In this document: one piece after another, positions 41,001-48,600 of the stretch
Position numbering within the stretch: position 1 is the stretch's first letter
Layout: each line of letters begins with the position of its first letter
DNA from: Mycobacterium sp. 1465703.0
GTDB lineage: Bacteria; Actinomycetota; Actinomycetes; Mycobacteriales; Mycobacteriaceae
Length of the DNA: 64,000 nucleotides
Assembly: GCF_001672975.1 (NCBI RefSeq)
Contig: NZ_LZKU01000238.1
Coordinates: forward strand, 114,022 to 178,021
Direction of reading: 5' to 3'
Made by a program: the position numbers and the translations under genes
The notes under the pieces: generated by a model
What the model was told of the DNA's origin: nothing
Seen by the model: only the letters and a program-made list of their open reading frames with translations
Database searches by the model: none

Positions 41001-41794
41001 TTGCCGAGGTGCCTGCCGGCGAAACGGTTGCTCCGGCGATACCGTTACTGCCGACGCATGTGGACCGCGAGGCTATGGTGCGCGGATGCAGCGCCGAGTT
41101 GGGCACCCGAATACTGATTGGCCTTCGGGAGCGCGAACTGCAGCCGGTGGCAGTCGATTTCAAGCACCACTCGCATCTGTTGGTTCTCGGTGACAACGAA
41201 TGCGGAAAGACCGCGACGCTGCGGACGTTGTGCCGCGAAATCGTCCGGACGAACACGGCCATTCAAGCCCAATTGTTAATCATCGACTTTCGGCGCGCGC
41301 TGCTTGGTGTCGTCGAATCGGAACACCTCGGCGGTTACGCCATGTCCCAGGCCGCACTGGCGGTGTTGCTACCCAGCTTGCTCGAGGTTCTGCAGGCGCG
41401 GATGCCTCCGCCGGACGCCAGTCAAGCCCAACTACGAGACGGCTCCTGGTGGTCCGGACCGGACCTGTACGTCATCGTTGACGATTACGACCTGGTTGCC
41501 ACACCGGCGGGCAATGCGCTGGCGCCAATAATCGAATTCCTGCCGTACGCAGACGATCTGGGATTGCGCCTGGTCATAGCCCGCCGCAGCGGCGGTGTCG
41601 AGCGCGCCATGTTCGAACCCCTGCTGGCGAGCCTGCGCGACCTCGGTTGCATGTCACTGACGATGAGTGGCAGTTCAGCTCAAAGTGCCTCATTCGGCTG
41701 CGCCGAGCCGGTGCGATTACCGCCGGGCCGCGGCGTCCTGACAAGTCGGGTCGGCGACGAAGAGCTTATCCAGGTTGCCTGGAGCCCCCCGTGA
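38093..41794 (+). CDS. eccC4: ESX-4 FtsK/SpoIIIE-type ATPase EccC4
   Basis: The 1233-residue protein starts at an ATG behind GGGAGGGA. Two N-terminal transmembrane helices (about 38-62 and 65-86) precede three nucleotide-binding domains. Their Walker A motifs are GATGSGKS (434-441), GAPQSGKS (from 766) and GDNECGKT (from 1033). The first is canonical and should be the motor that matters for secretion. EccC recognises WxG100 substrates through its last domain and drives export. Its stop is overlapped by the start of the Rv3446c-type gene (GTGA). Confidence 0.95.
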   Translation: MTNTYPPAGPQVPAADTDIVIDAPPDLPSRVSPGMLPRVVPIVISLMCMGIMAAAYTAGTGVAHNPMFLVFPVMTLVSTAVAGLTGRARQPGGGIDADRDRYLGYLSQMSQSVSEIAVAQYRSSIRSHPDPDTLWSLIAGPRMWERPPTDADFCLIRMGMGTQPLARRVVAPQLPAEEARDPVTAEALERFLRTHSTIHAPVTIALRDDASVAIDGDPGAVRGLLRAIVCQLAVLHDPDHLLIAAVLSDANRGHWEWLKWLPHNQHPTDRDEAGPVRMIYATPAEAQHALGAAQRRRMLVVIDLVEGVDPIAGATTIGVGTGREGTPPVIRGLTPTAPGWCPDQMTAIDALICARRLAGCRAGIGRPGSRDASWPDLIGHSDVHRFDPVTWWGSERPLDRLRVPIGTTVDGTPLELDIKEPAENGMGPHGLCIGATGSGKSELLRTIALGMMARNSPETLNLLLVDFKGGATFLDYAQAPHVSAVITNLADDAPLVARMRDALAGEMNRRQQLLRKAGCVSVAAYDRARRSAAGLSSLPTLFIIVDEFSELLSQHPDFADMFVAIGRLGRSLGMHLLLASQRLDEGRLRGLEAHLSYRMCMKTLSAAESQTVLGTLDAYRLPTAPGAGFLRIGGDEPIRFQAALVSAPLQTDAPAGAATGPAGPVRLFGTRLTGAVSRAVEMSGTPERTISRAVLDRLRGQGPPAHRVWLPPLGPAPALHTVLADVECHTGGLTVPVGIVDRPFDQCRTPLMVDMSGAAGNVAVIGAPQSGKSTALRTLITSMAATHDPSQVQFYCLDFGGGALSAVQALPHVGAVAGRTDPRLVSRIVDECIAVVRRREAVFTEHRIASIAHYRQRRADQAAPRDPFGDVFLVIDGWASVRQEFSAQEESITALATQGLSFGVHVVLSASRWAEVRPSLRDQIGSRIELRLGEPADSEIDRKAAQHVPRDSPGRGLSHDGLHMTIALPIAEVPAGETVAPAIPLLPTHVDREAMVRGCSAELGTRILIGLRERELQPVAVDFKHHSHLLVLGDNECGKTATLRTLCREIVRTNTAIQAQLLIIDFRRALLGVVESEHLGGYAMSQAALAVLLPSLLEVLQARMPPPDASQAQLRDGSWWSGPDLYVIVDDYDLVATPAGNALAPIIEFLPYADDLGLRLVIARRSGGVERAMFEPLLASLRDLGCMSLTMSGSSAQSASFGCAEPVRLPPGRGVLTSRVGDEELIQVAWSPP

Positions 41795-43043
41795 GCGGCC
41801 ACCCGGCAATCATCGAAGTGGGGCCCGCAGCGATCCGGCGGTTATGTTGCGCCACACGCATTGTCGCCGACAACGACCAGCCCGACTGCGTTCGGACGGC
41901 GCTGGAGACAATAGACGACCGGGTGGCACTGGTAGAGGAGCGGCCGATAGCCGTCGACGCGTTGTGGAAAGCGGCGCTACGGTTAGCGGCTGGCGCCCAC
42001 GGCGACGAGATGATGATCGTCCATCCTTCGTGGTGGCCGGCGTCGCGAATGGAAGTGGTGAGCGCGGCCGCCGCGGCCGTGGCGGGTGAAATACACACGC
42101 GGACAAGGGCATCGCTGCTTATGCGGGCGTCACGCGGTGCACCGGATGCGACTGTAGTGGTCGAAATCGCCGAGCGGCTGGTGGCGGTCACCGCTCCCAA
42201 AGCACCGCCGTCACCGGGATACCACGCAACGCGGAACCGCAATCGGTCGCCCGCAACGTCGCGGGCGTCGTCGCCGGGATGGCCCCCGAAGCCGTGCTGA
42301 TCGATACGCCGAGCACCATCGCAGGCGCGGCAGCACTGGCCCCATTGATCGCCGATGCGCTGCGCGACACCGGACAGAAAACCCCAGACATCCTCGAAAT
42401 CAACGATATTCGGCTGGCACGCCTGGCACAGTCAGCCCGCCCGGCGCGAGCGGTGCCGAGGCCGAACCGCACCCCACCCGCCGGTGCCCGCGGATCGTGC
42501 GGCCGGACGCTGACCGGACTCGGGGCGGTCGCCATCGTGGTCGCCGCCGCGGCGCCGACCGCGGGGACGATGGGCCGGCCCGCTGTGGTGGCGCCGAAGC
42601 CGGTGGAGACCACGCCCACAACGTTTCTGATGGAAGGCCGGGTGGCCCTGTCGGTGCCGGCCAATTGGCCGTCGCAACGGGTGATCACCGGACCGGGCTC
42701 GGCGCGAGTACAAGTCACGTCGCCGACAGATTCCGAAGTGGCCTTGCACATCACCCAGTCACCGGTCGCCGGCGAGACGCTGAGCGGTGCGGCCGACCGG
42801 TTGAAGCACGCGATTGACGCCGAACCGATCGGGGTGTTCGTCGACTTCAACCCATCCGGAACCAGCGCCGGCCGACCGGCGGTGACCTACCGCGAAGTGC
42901 GCCCCGGTCATCACGTGCGTTGGACGGTGCTGTTGGACGGTCCGGTTCGGATCAGCATCGGGTGCCAGAGCCGGCCCGGTGACGAGGACGCCGTGCGTGA
43001 TGCCTGCGAGCAGGCGGTGCATTCCGCCCACGCGATCGAATGA
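41791..43043 (+). pseudogene. Rv3446c-type ESX-4-associated gene, frameshifted
   Basis: The gene starts at GTG 41791 inside the eccC4 stop and encodes a plausible N-terminal half to about residue 135 (HPAIIEVGPAAIRRL, then VVVEIAERLVAVTA). Near 42190-42220 the coding signal moves to another frame, which continues to the TGA at 43043 with TGIPRNAEPQSVARNV, MAPEAVLIDTP, a transmembrane helix (LTGLGAVAIVVAAAAP) and an extracytoplasmic domain (VALSVPANWPS). In the original frame a stop at 42300 would leave 169 residues. A one-base deletion explains the pattern. Homologues are single genes of about 400 codons in ESX-4 loci. It is either a true pseudogene or a sequencing error; no correctly phased slippery heptamer is seen. 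Confidence 0.75.
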
Positions 43044-43062
43044 CGGATTTTCGTGGAACCGA

Positions 43063-43407
43063 ATGACGGCTGCGGGAGTCGTAATTGGTATGGCTGCATC
43101 GAACACACTGAGCACCGACCTCGACCAGATGCGGTCGGTGGCGAATACCACCGACGCTCGCAACGAGGAAATCAGGGCGATGCTGCAGGCATTCGTCGGG
43201 CGTATGAATGGCGTCCCGCGGTCTGCGTGGGGTGGGCTCGCGGCCGCGCGCTTCAAAGACGTGATGGATCGCTGGAATGCGGAGTCACTGCGGCTCTACC
43301 ACGTCCTGAACACGATCGCCGACACCATTCGGCACAACGCAGCCACCCTGGAGGAGGCCGGTCAAAACCATGCACACCACATCGCCGCCGCCGGCGGAAG
43401 CCTGTGA
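43063..43407 (+). CDS. esxU: ESX-4 WxG100-family protein EsxU
   Basis: From the ATG at 43063 this encodes 114 residues (105 if the ATG at 43090 is used, a length closer to M. tuberculosis EsxU). Two long helices are joined by the WGG turn (W56-G57-G58 in SAWGGLAAARF), followed by RWNAESLRLYHVLNTIADTI. It should pair with EsxT as a heterodimer exported by ESX-4. No clear YxxxD/E export signal is seen at its C terminus. Confidence 0.9.
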   Translation: MTAAGVVIGMAASNTLSTDLDQMRSVANTTDARNEEIRAMLQAFVGRMNGVPRSAWGGLAAARFKDVMDRWNAESLRLYHVLNTIADTIRHNAATLEEAGQNHAHHIAAAGGSL

Positions 43408-43422
43408 CGAGAGAGGATCGCC

Positions 43423-43719
43423 ATGGACCCGGTGCTTTCCTATAACTTCGGCGAGATCGAACACTCGGTGCGCCAGGAAATCCACACCACGTCGGCGCGC
43501 TTCAACGCTGCCCTGGACGAGCTGAGATCTCAGATCGCACCGCTGCAGCAGCTGTGGACCAGCGAAGCGGCCGCCGCCTACCAGGCGGAACAATTGAAAT
43601 GGCACCAGTCGGCGACCGCGCTCAACGAGATACTGGCCGAGCTGGGAAACGCCGTGCGCGACGGCGCCGAAGAGGTGGCGGGCGCCGACCGCCGGGCGGC
43701 CGGGGTCTGGATGCGGTAG
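43423..43719 (+). CDS. esxT: ESX-4 WxG100-family protein EsxT
   Basis: The 98-residue helical hairpin begins MDPVLSYNFGEIEHSVRQEI. The turn reads W45-T-S instead of W-x-G, and I recall WTR in M. tuberculosis EsxT, so the variant is normal for this member. Sixteen nucleotides separate it from esxU, with GAGAGGA before the ATG. A strong hairpin at 43762-43800 lies just past its stop and probably ends the ESX-4 transcript. Confidence 0.92.
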   Translation: MDPVLSYNFGEIEHSVRQEIHTTSARFNAALDELRSQIAPLQQLWTSEAAAAYQAEQLKWHQSATALNEILAELGNAVRDGAEEVAGADRRAAGVWMR

Positions 43720-43761
43720 CGCCGATCGGACACCGCGCGGTCCTGACCGCGCCGTGAGACC

Positions 43762-43800
43762 TGTGTGGTCCTGACGGGGGAGAGCCGTCGGGACCACACA
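43762..43800 (+). terminator. Strong hairpin after esxT
   Basis: TGTGTGGTCC (43762-43771) pairs with GGACCACACA (43791-43800), and after one mismatch GACGG (43773-43777) pairs with CCGTC (43785-43789), with a 7-nt loop. A short T-containing run (CATTTTG) follows. Position and strength suit an intrinsic-type terminator separating ESX-4 from rplM-rpsI. Confidence 0.78.
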
Positions 43801-43965
43801 GTCATTTTGACCTGCAGGGATAGCGGTCGGTAAGCTGCTCCGTTGGCGTGCGGTACGCCGGGGCCTCGGGTCAATGTCGGTCGCCGAGACCAAGCCCTCC
43901 CGTGAACGCCTGACCGGCCCCCGGGTCACACCGGGATCCACCTCGAGAAGAAGAAGGTAAGCGCT

Positions 43966-44409
43966 GTGCCTACGTACACGCCAAAGGCGGGTGACACCAC
44001 GAGGTCGTGGCACGTCATCGACGCCACGGACGTGGTGCTTGGCCGCCTTGCCGTCGCGGCAGCCACCCTGCTGCGCGGCAAGCACAAGCCGACGTTCACC
44101 CCCAATGTCGACGGCGGTGACTTCGTCATCGTCATCAACGCCGACAAGGTCGCCTTCAGCGGCCAGAAGTTGGACAAGAAGCTGGCTTACCGCCACTCGG
44201 GGTATCCCGGCGGTCTGAGCAGCCGAACCATCCGCGAGCTGATGGACAAGCACCCCGACCGCGTCGTGGAGGACGCAATCATCGGCATGCTGCCCAAGAA
44301 CAAGCTGGCCCGGCAGATCGCACGCAAGCTGCACGTCTACGCCGGCCCGACCCACCCCCACGCCGCACAACAGCCCGTTCCGTACGAGATCAAGCAGGTG
44401 GCCCAGTGA
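43966..44409 (+). CDS. rplM: 50S ribosomal protein L13
   Basis: The 147-residue protein starts at a GTG behind GAGAAGAAGAAGG and matches L13 (TYTPKAGDTTRSWHVIDA, then VLGRLAVAAATLLRGKHKP and YRHSGYPGGL). It is an early 50S assembly protein. Its stop overlaps the GTG of rpsI, the conserved L13-S9 pair. The 165 bp between the hairpin at 43800 and this start should hold the promoter. Confidence 0.97.
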   Translation: MPTYTPKAGDTTRSWHVIDATDVVLGRLAVAAATLLRGKHKPTFTPNVDGGDFVIVINADKVAFSGQKLDKKLAYRHSGYPGGLSSRTIRELMDKHPDRVVEDAIIGMLPKNKLARQIARKLHVYAGPTHPHAAQQPVPYEIKQVAQ

Positions 44410-44930
44410 CCGAAACGACCGAGGCCCTGGAAAACCCGGAAAACCCGGAGACCCCAGAAGCCGCAGAAACCGTCGAGGCCGTGGCGCCCGAAGCCCCGGT
44501 CGAGGCCGCCGAAGCCGCTGCGCCCGCCGAATCCTTCGTGTTCGACCGGCCCATCCAGACCGTCGGCCGGCGTAAGGAGGCCGTGGTGCGGGTGCGCCTG
44601 GTGCCCGGCACCGGCAAGTTCAACCTCAACGGCCGCACCCTGGAGGGCTACTTCCCCAACAAGGTGCACCAGCAGCTCATCAAGGCCCCGCTGGTCACCG
44701 TCGACCGGGTGGAGAGCTTCGACATCTACGCGCTGCTGCACGGCGGCGGCCCCTCGGGGCAGGCCGGCGCGCTGCGTCTGGGCATCGCCCGGGCGTTGAT
44801 CCTGGCCCAGCCCGAGGACCGGCCCCCGTTGAAGAAGGCCGGCTTCCTCACCCGTGACCCGCGTGCCACCGAGCGCAAGAAGTACGGCCTGAAGAAGGCC
44901 CGCAAGGCGCCTCAGTACAGCAAGCGCTGA
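44406..44930 (+). CDS. rpsI: 30S ribosomal protein S9 with acidic N-terminal extension
   Basis: The GTG at 44406 overlaps the rplM stop. The 174-residue product has about 48 extra N-terminal residues rich in Glu, Pro and Ala before canonical S9 (QTVGRRKEAVVRVRLVPGTG through KKYGLKKARKAPQYSKR, whose C-terminal Arg reaches the P-site tRNA). M. tuberculosis S9 is recalled at about 151 residues, so the extension is longer here. Its composition resembles the acidic tail of L17 in this window. Confidence 0.96.
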   Translation: MTETTEALENPENPETPEAAETVEAVAPEAPVEAAEAAAPAESFVFDRPIQTVGRRKEAVVRVRLVPGTGKFNLNGRTLEGYFPNKVHQQLIKAPLVTVDRVESFDIYALLHGGGPSGQAGALRLGIARALILAQPEDRPPLKKAGFLTRDPRATERKKYGLKKARKAPQYSKR

Positions 44931-44944
44931 TCAGCGATCGCTAT

Positions 44945-44985
44945 CCGGCCACAACTTGGCATCCTGCTGCACAAGTTGTGGCCGG
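44945..44985 (+). terminator. Perfect 14-bp stem hairpin after rpsI
   Basis: CCGGCCACAACTTG (44945-44958) and CAAGTTGTGGCCGG (44972-44985) form a perfect 14-bp stem with a 13-nt loop, 15 nt after the rpsI stop. There is no clear T tract, which is common for mycobacterial terminators. It separates rplM-rpsI from glmM. Confidence 0.78.
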
Positions 44986-45079
44986 TTGCGGCGTGTCTGC
45001 GCCCGGGCGCGGCCGGTTTCGTCGACAAAGGAACGGGCACGTTAGGTGCTAGCCCGATAACTGTGAGAGGTTTTATCGC

Positions 45080-46417
45080 ATGGGTCGACTATTCGGCACC
45101 GACGGTGTCCGTGGGGTCGCCAATCGCGAGCTGACCGCCGAATTGGCGGTGGCGCTGGGTTCCGCGGCGGCGCGGCACCTGGCCAGCGCGCAGGCACCGG
45201 GCCGGCGGGTGGCGGTGATCGGCCGCGATCCGCGGGCCAGCGGCGAAATGCTGGAGGCGGCGGTGATCGCCGGGCTGACCAGTCAAGGTGTCGACGCGCT
45301 GCGGGTCGGGGTGCTGCCCACCCCCGCGGTGGCCTACCTGACCGGCGCGTATGACGCCGACTTCGGGGTGATGATCTCCGCGTCGCACAACCCGATGCCC
45401 GACAACGGCATCAAAATCTTCGGTCCCGGCGGCCACAAGCTCGACGACAGCACCGAGGACCAGATCGAGACGCTGCTCGGGGTCGATCCCGGACCGCGTC
45501 CGGTCGGCGCCGGGATCGGCCGGGTGATCGACGCCGAGGACGCGGACGACCGCTACCTGCGCCACCTGAGCAAGGCCAGCACACTGCGCCTGGACGGGCT
45601 GACCGTGGTGGTGGACTGCGCGCACGGCGCGGCCTCCGCGGTTGCTCCGCGTGCCTACCGCGCGGCCGGTGCGCGGGTGATCGCGATCAACGCCGACCCC
45701 AACGGGCTCAACATCAACGACAACTGCGGTTCGACGCACCTGGATTCGCTGCGCGCGGCGGTCGTCGCGCACCGCGCCGATCTGGGCCTTGCCCACGACG
45801 GGGACGCCGACCGCTGCCTGGCCATCGACGCCAACGGCGAACTCGTCGACGGCGACCACATCATGGTGGTGCTCGCCCTGGCGATGCACGAGGCCGACGA
45901 GCTGGCGTCCAAGACGCTGGTGACCACCGTGATGAGCAACCTGGGTTTGCACCTGGCCATGCGCTCGGCCGGAATTACGGTGCGCACCACCGGTGTTGGC
46001 GACCGCTACGTCGTGGAGGAATTGCGGGCCGGCGAGTACAGCCTGGGCGGCGAGCAATCCGGGCACATCGTGATGCCCGCGCTGGGCTCCACCGGTGACG
46101 GCATCGTCACCGGCCTGCGGCTGATGACCCGCATGGTGCAGACCGATTCGTCGCTGGCGCAGTTGGCCTCGGCGATGCAGACGCTGCCGCAGGTGCTGAT
46201 CAATGTCACCGTCGCCGACAAGGACACCGCCGCTACCGCGCCCTCGGTGCGCAGCGCCGTCGGTAAGGCCGAGGCAGAATTAGGCGACACCGGGCGAATC
46301 CTGTTGCGGCCCTCGGGAACTGAACCGATGATTCGTGTGATGGTGGAGGCACCCGACAAGGACATCGCCCAGCGGGTCGCCACCCGAGTCGCCGAAGCGG
46401 TCAGCAAAGCACTCTGA
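45080..46417 (+). CDS. glmM: Phosphoglucosamine mutase
   Basis: The 445-residue alpha-D-phosphohexomutase begins MGRLFGTDGVRGVANREL. The phosphoserine S102 lies in ISASHNPMPDNG, the Mg loop is DGDADRCL, the sugar loop GEQSGHIV and the phosphate-binding loop RPSGTEPMIRV. It converts glucosamine-6-phosphate to glucosamine-1-phosphate for UDP-GlcNAc. GlmS, which makes its substrate, is encoded 4 kb downstream on the same strand, the arrangement known from M. tuberculosis. Confidence 0.97.
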   Translation: MGRLFGTDGVRGVANRELTAELAVALGSAAARHLASAQAPGRRVAVIGRDPRASGEMLEAAVIAGLTSQGVDALRVGVLPTPAVAYLTGAYDADFGVMISASHNPMPDNGIKIFGPGGHKLDDSTEDQIETLLGVDPGPRPVGAGIGRVIDAEDADDRYLRHLSKASTLRLDGLTVVVDCAHGAASAVAPRAYRAAGARVIAINADPNGLNINDNCGSTHLDSLRAAVVAHRADLGLAHDGDADRCLAIDANGELVDGDHIMVVLALAMHEADELASKTLVTTVMSNLGLHLAMRSAGITVRTTGVGDRYVVEELRAGEYSLGGEQSGHIVMPALGSTGDGIVTGLRLMTRMVQTDSSLAQLASAMQTLPQVLINVTVADKDTAATAPSVRSAVGKAEAELGDTGRILLRPSGTEPMIRVMVEAPDKDIAQRVATRVAEAVSKAL

Positions 46418-46459
46418 TCCGAGCGGAACCCCGCCGCAGCCGCCGGCGTCGGATAAGGC

Positions 46460-46789
46460 ATGAAATCCGTTGGGGGAACACGACCTGTAGCCGATGCCCA
46501 CACGCAGATCGACGTGCCGGCGGCGCAGCGGGTAGCTAACCAATTCGCCGTGGCGGCCGAATTCGTCGACCGCGCAGTCAGCGATCACCTGGTCCGGCTG
46601 GCCTTCGGCAGCGCCAGCGCCGGGCGGGTGCACACCGCGCGCGGCGATGCGCTGCGCGCCGAACTGCAGCGGTTGGCGGCGCAGGTGGCGCAGTGGTCGC
46701 GCGCATCGGCCGAGATCGCCGCCGCATTGCGGTCCAGCACGGAGCGGTATGCCGACGCCGAACTCTATGCCGCGGCCCGGATCGCGTAG
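46460..46789 (+). CDS. EspC-like (ESX secretion-associated) small protein
   Basis: The 109-residue helical protein corresponds in position to Rv3440c. The stretch IDVPAAQRVANQFAVAAEFV, a central GSASAGRVHTARGDAL and a second long helix resemble the EspC/DUF2580 family of type VII substrates or chaperones. The start is uncertain because the ATG at 46460 has only a weak ribosome site. The next gene starts 3 nt after its stop, so the two probably work as a pair. The family assignment is by eye. Confidence 0.7.
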   Translation: MKSVGGTRPVADAHTQIDVPAAQRVANQFAVAAEFVDRAVSDHLVRLAFGSASAGRVHTARGDALRAELQRLAAQVAQWSRASAEIAAALRSSTERYADAELYAAARIA

Positions 46790-46792
46790 CTG

Positions 46793-48211
46793 ATGGCCGA
46801 CCGGTTGGATGTGGCCGCGCGCCTTGCCGAAGGCCGGGCGGCCGTCGAGCACACCCAGACCTACGTGCAGGCCTGCCATGCACTGGGCTACCAAAATGCG
46901 GACCTCACAACGCATCCCGCCCAGATTCGGGAGTGGTATGCCGGTCAGGACGGTCTCGACCTGCGTGCGCTTGACCGCGACTGTGCCGAACTGCGGGCGG
47001 CGGGTGTGGTGGCGGCCGAGGCGCTGCGGATCCAGCGCGCCCAGGTGGCCGAGCTGGCCGCGGCCTGGACCGGCCCGGGCGGCGACGCGGCGGTGGAATT
47101 GCTGCAACGCCACTGCGACACCGCGGACGCCGTTGCCACCGAACTGCGTGCGGCGGCCCAGCGATGCGAGTCGCTGCGTGACAACCTGTGGTATCTGGTC
47201 GATTCGGAAGTAGCGACCGCCATCGCCGTCGACGACCGCACCCGGATGGCGCGGCCGGCCTGGCTGGCCGCGACTGCCGCGGTCATGGCGGGAGACCGGG
47301 ACGGCGCGGCAGACGTGGTGCACCAGCAGGTAATGCCATACGTGGACAACGACATTCGCAATGACTGGGTGGCCGCGATGCGATCCACCTCGGATGGGGT
47401 CGAGACGTCCTACGCCATGGTGATCGACAAGATGACCGCCGTGCCGACGGCGCGGTTCGAACTTCCCGGAGATCTCGGGACGGGTGTGGCCCCGGCGCTG
47501 CCCGCCCCGGGTGTGGCGCCGGTGCAGCCCTCTCCGGCGGTGGCCGCGGCGCCCGTCCCGCCGGTGGCCGCGGCGCCCGTCCCGGCGACAGCACCTGCGC
47601 CGACGTTGACGGCCGCTGCCGCACCCCCAATGGACTGGGGAACCGCGCTCGGCGATCCGGTGGGCATGCCCGCGGCCGGCCTCGGTGGTATGCCCATCGG
47701 CGACCTCGGCAGTGGACTCGGCGCGGGCGATCTGGGTGAGGGGCTCGGCGGCGGCCTTGGCGGCGGTGGTGGCGGCGGCCTGCTCGGGCTGGCGAGCAGG
47801 ATCGTCGACGTGGTGGGCGGTCTGATCGGATCTGCGGGCGACGGGCTGGGCGGCACAGACCCGCTCGACAACGGAAACGCATTGGGAGAAAACCCTTTTC
47901 ATGCTGACGATACCGACGACCCCGACGATGCCGACGAAGCCGACGATGCCAAGGACACCGATGACGAGGCCGCCGACGGCGCCGCCGATCCCGCGGAAAC
48001 CGGCCAGGCCCTGCCCGTCGACCAACCCGACCCGAGCCAGCCCAGTGAGTCAGTCCAACCGATCGCGGCCCCACCGCCGGCCGGCGCAGCTGCACCGGGC
48101 GAGCCGCCCGCACCTGTCGCCGCTCCGGCCGCCGAACCGGCACCGGCGCCCGACCCGGGATCAACCCCGTGCGAAATCGCCGCCGACCAGCTTCCGCAGG
48201 CAGGGCAGTGA
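46793..48211 (+). CDS. Large Ala/Pro/Gly-rich protein with WxG-like helical domain (Rv3439c-type)
   Basis: This encodes 472 residues. The first 230 or so are helical with a WTGPGGD turn (W-x-G) between long helices (AAGVVAAEALRIQRAQVAELAAA before it, AVELLQRHCDTADAVATEL after), like an extended WxG100 or EspB-type protein. The rest is low complexity: Pro/Val/Ala repeats, a Gly-rich stretch (LGEGLGGGLGGGGGGG), a hydrophobic patch (RIVDVVGGLIGSA), an acidic Asp/Asp-Thr run and a Pro/Ala tail ending in ADQLPQAGQ. With the EspC-like gene directly upstream, a secreted type VII substrate is the best guess. M. tuberculosis Rv3439c holds the same position. Confidence 0.75.
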   Translation: MADRLDVAARLAEGRAAVEHTQTYVQACHALGYQNADLTTHPAQIREWYAGQDGLDLRALDRDCAELRAAGVVAAEALRIQRAQVAELAAAWTGPGGDAAVELLQRHCDTADAVATELRAAAQRCESLRDNLWYLVDSEVATAIAVDDRTRMARPAWLAATAAVMAGDRDGAADVVHQQVMPYVDNDIRNDWVAAMRSTSDGVETSYAMVIDKMTAVPTARFELPGDLGTGVAPALPAPGVAPVQPSPAVAAAPVPPVAAAPVPATAPAPTLTAAAAPPMDWGTALGDPVGMPAAGLGGMPIGDLGSGLGAGDLGEGLGGGLGGGGGGGLLGLASRIVDVVGGLIGSAGDGLGGTDPLDNGNALGENPFHADDTDDPDDADEADDAKDTDDEAADGAADPAETGQALPVDQPDPSQPSESVQPIAAPPPAGAAAPGEPPAPVAAPAAEPAPAPDPGSTPCEIAADQLPQAGQ

Positions 48212-48218
48212 CGGACTC

Positions 48219-48569
48219 TCAGCCCGCCGAAGTGCCGGTCCAGTACTCCGCGAAGCGTTGGCCGTCGGCGCCCAGGCGCAAGATGTCGTTGCCGGTGAAC
48301 GAGACCGGACCGTCCGCTCCAAGGCCAGTGCCGACCCACCGTCCGGCAACCAGGTCGCCGTCGGACAGCGGGCCGATCTCAATGGCAAAGCTCAAGTCCG
48401 AGAACATGTTTCGCGTTTGTTCAATGACCTGAGCAAGTTCCCGCGGTCCGCGTACTTCCCGGCCGGGCCAATGACCCACGAAGTCGTCGGTGACGATCTC
48501 GGCCGCGATGGGCTGGCCGTTCCACAGCTCGATGATCCAGCGGTGGTAGAGCGCTTGCACGGTCGACAT
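48219..48569 (-). CDS. SnoaL-like (NTF2-fold) protein
   Basis: From the ATG at 48569 the product has 116 residues. The pattern STVQALYHRWIIELWNG, FVGHWPGREVRGPRELAQVI, DGDLVAGRWVGTG and GNDILRLGADGQRFAEYW is typical of SnoaL-like/NTF2-fold proteins, which include isomerases, hydratases and ligand-binding proteins. No catalytic residues can be assigned. It converges on the Rv3439c-type gene with a 7-nt gap and follows the hydrolase-fold gene. I do not recall an M. tuberculosis gene here, so it may be accessory. Confidence 0.78.
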   Translation of the reverse strand: MSTVQALYHRWIIELWNGQPIAAEIVTDDFVGHWPGREVRGPRELAQVIEQTRNMFSDLSFAIEIGPLSDGDLVAGRWVGTGLGADGPVSFTGNDILRLGADGQRFAEYWTGTSAG

Positions 48570-48600
48570 GAGTGGCAATTACCCCCTCGGCGCCGCCGTC

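Noticed and set aside
42196..42202. Programmed -1 frameshift at CCCAAAG in the Rv3446c-type gene
   Set aside because: The codon phase is CCC-AAA, not C-CCA-AAG, so tandem slippage into the required frame is not supported, and no downstream stimulatory hairpin is obvious.
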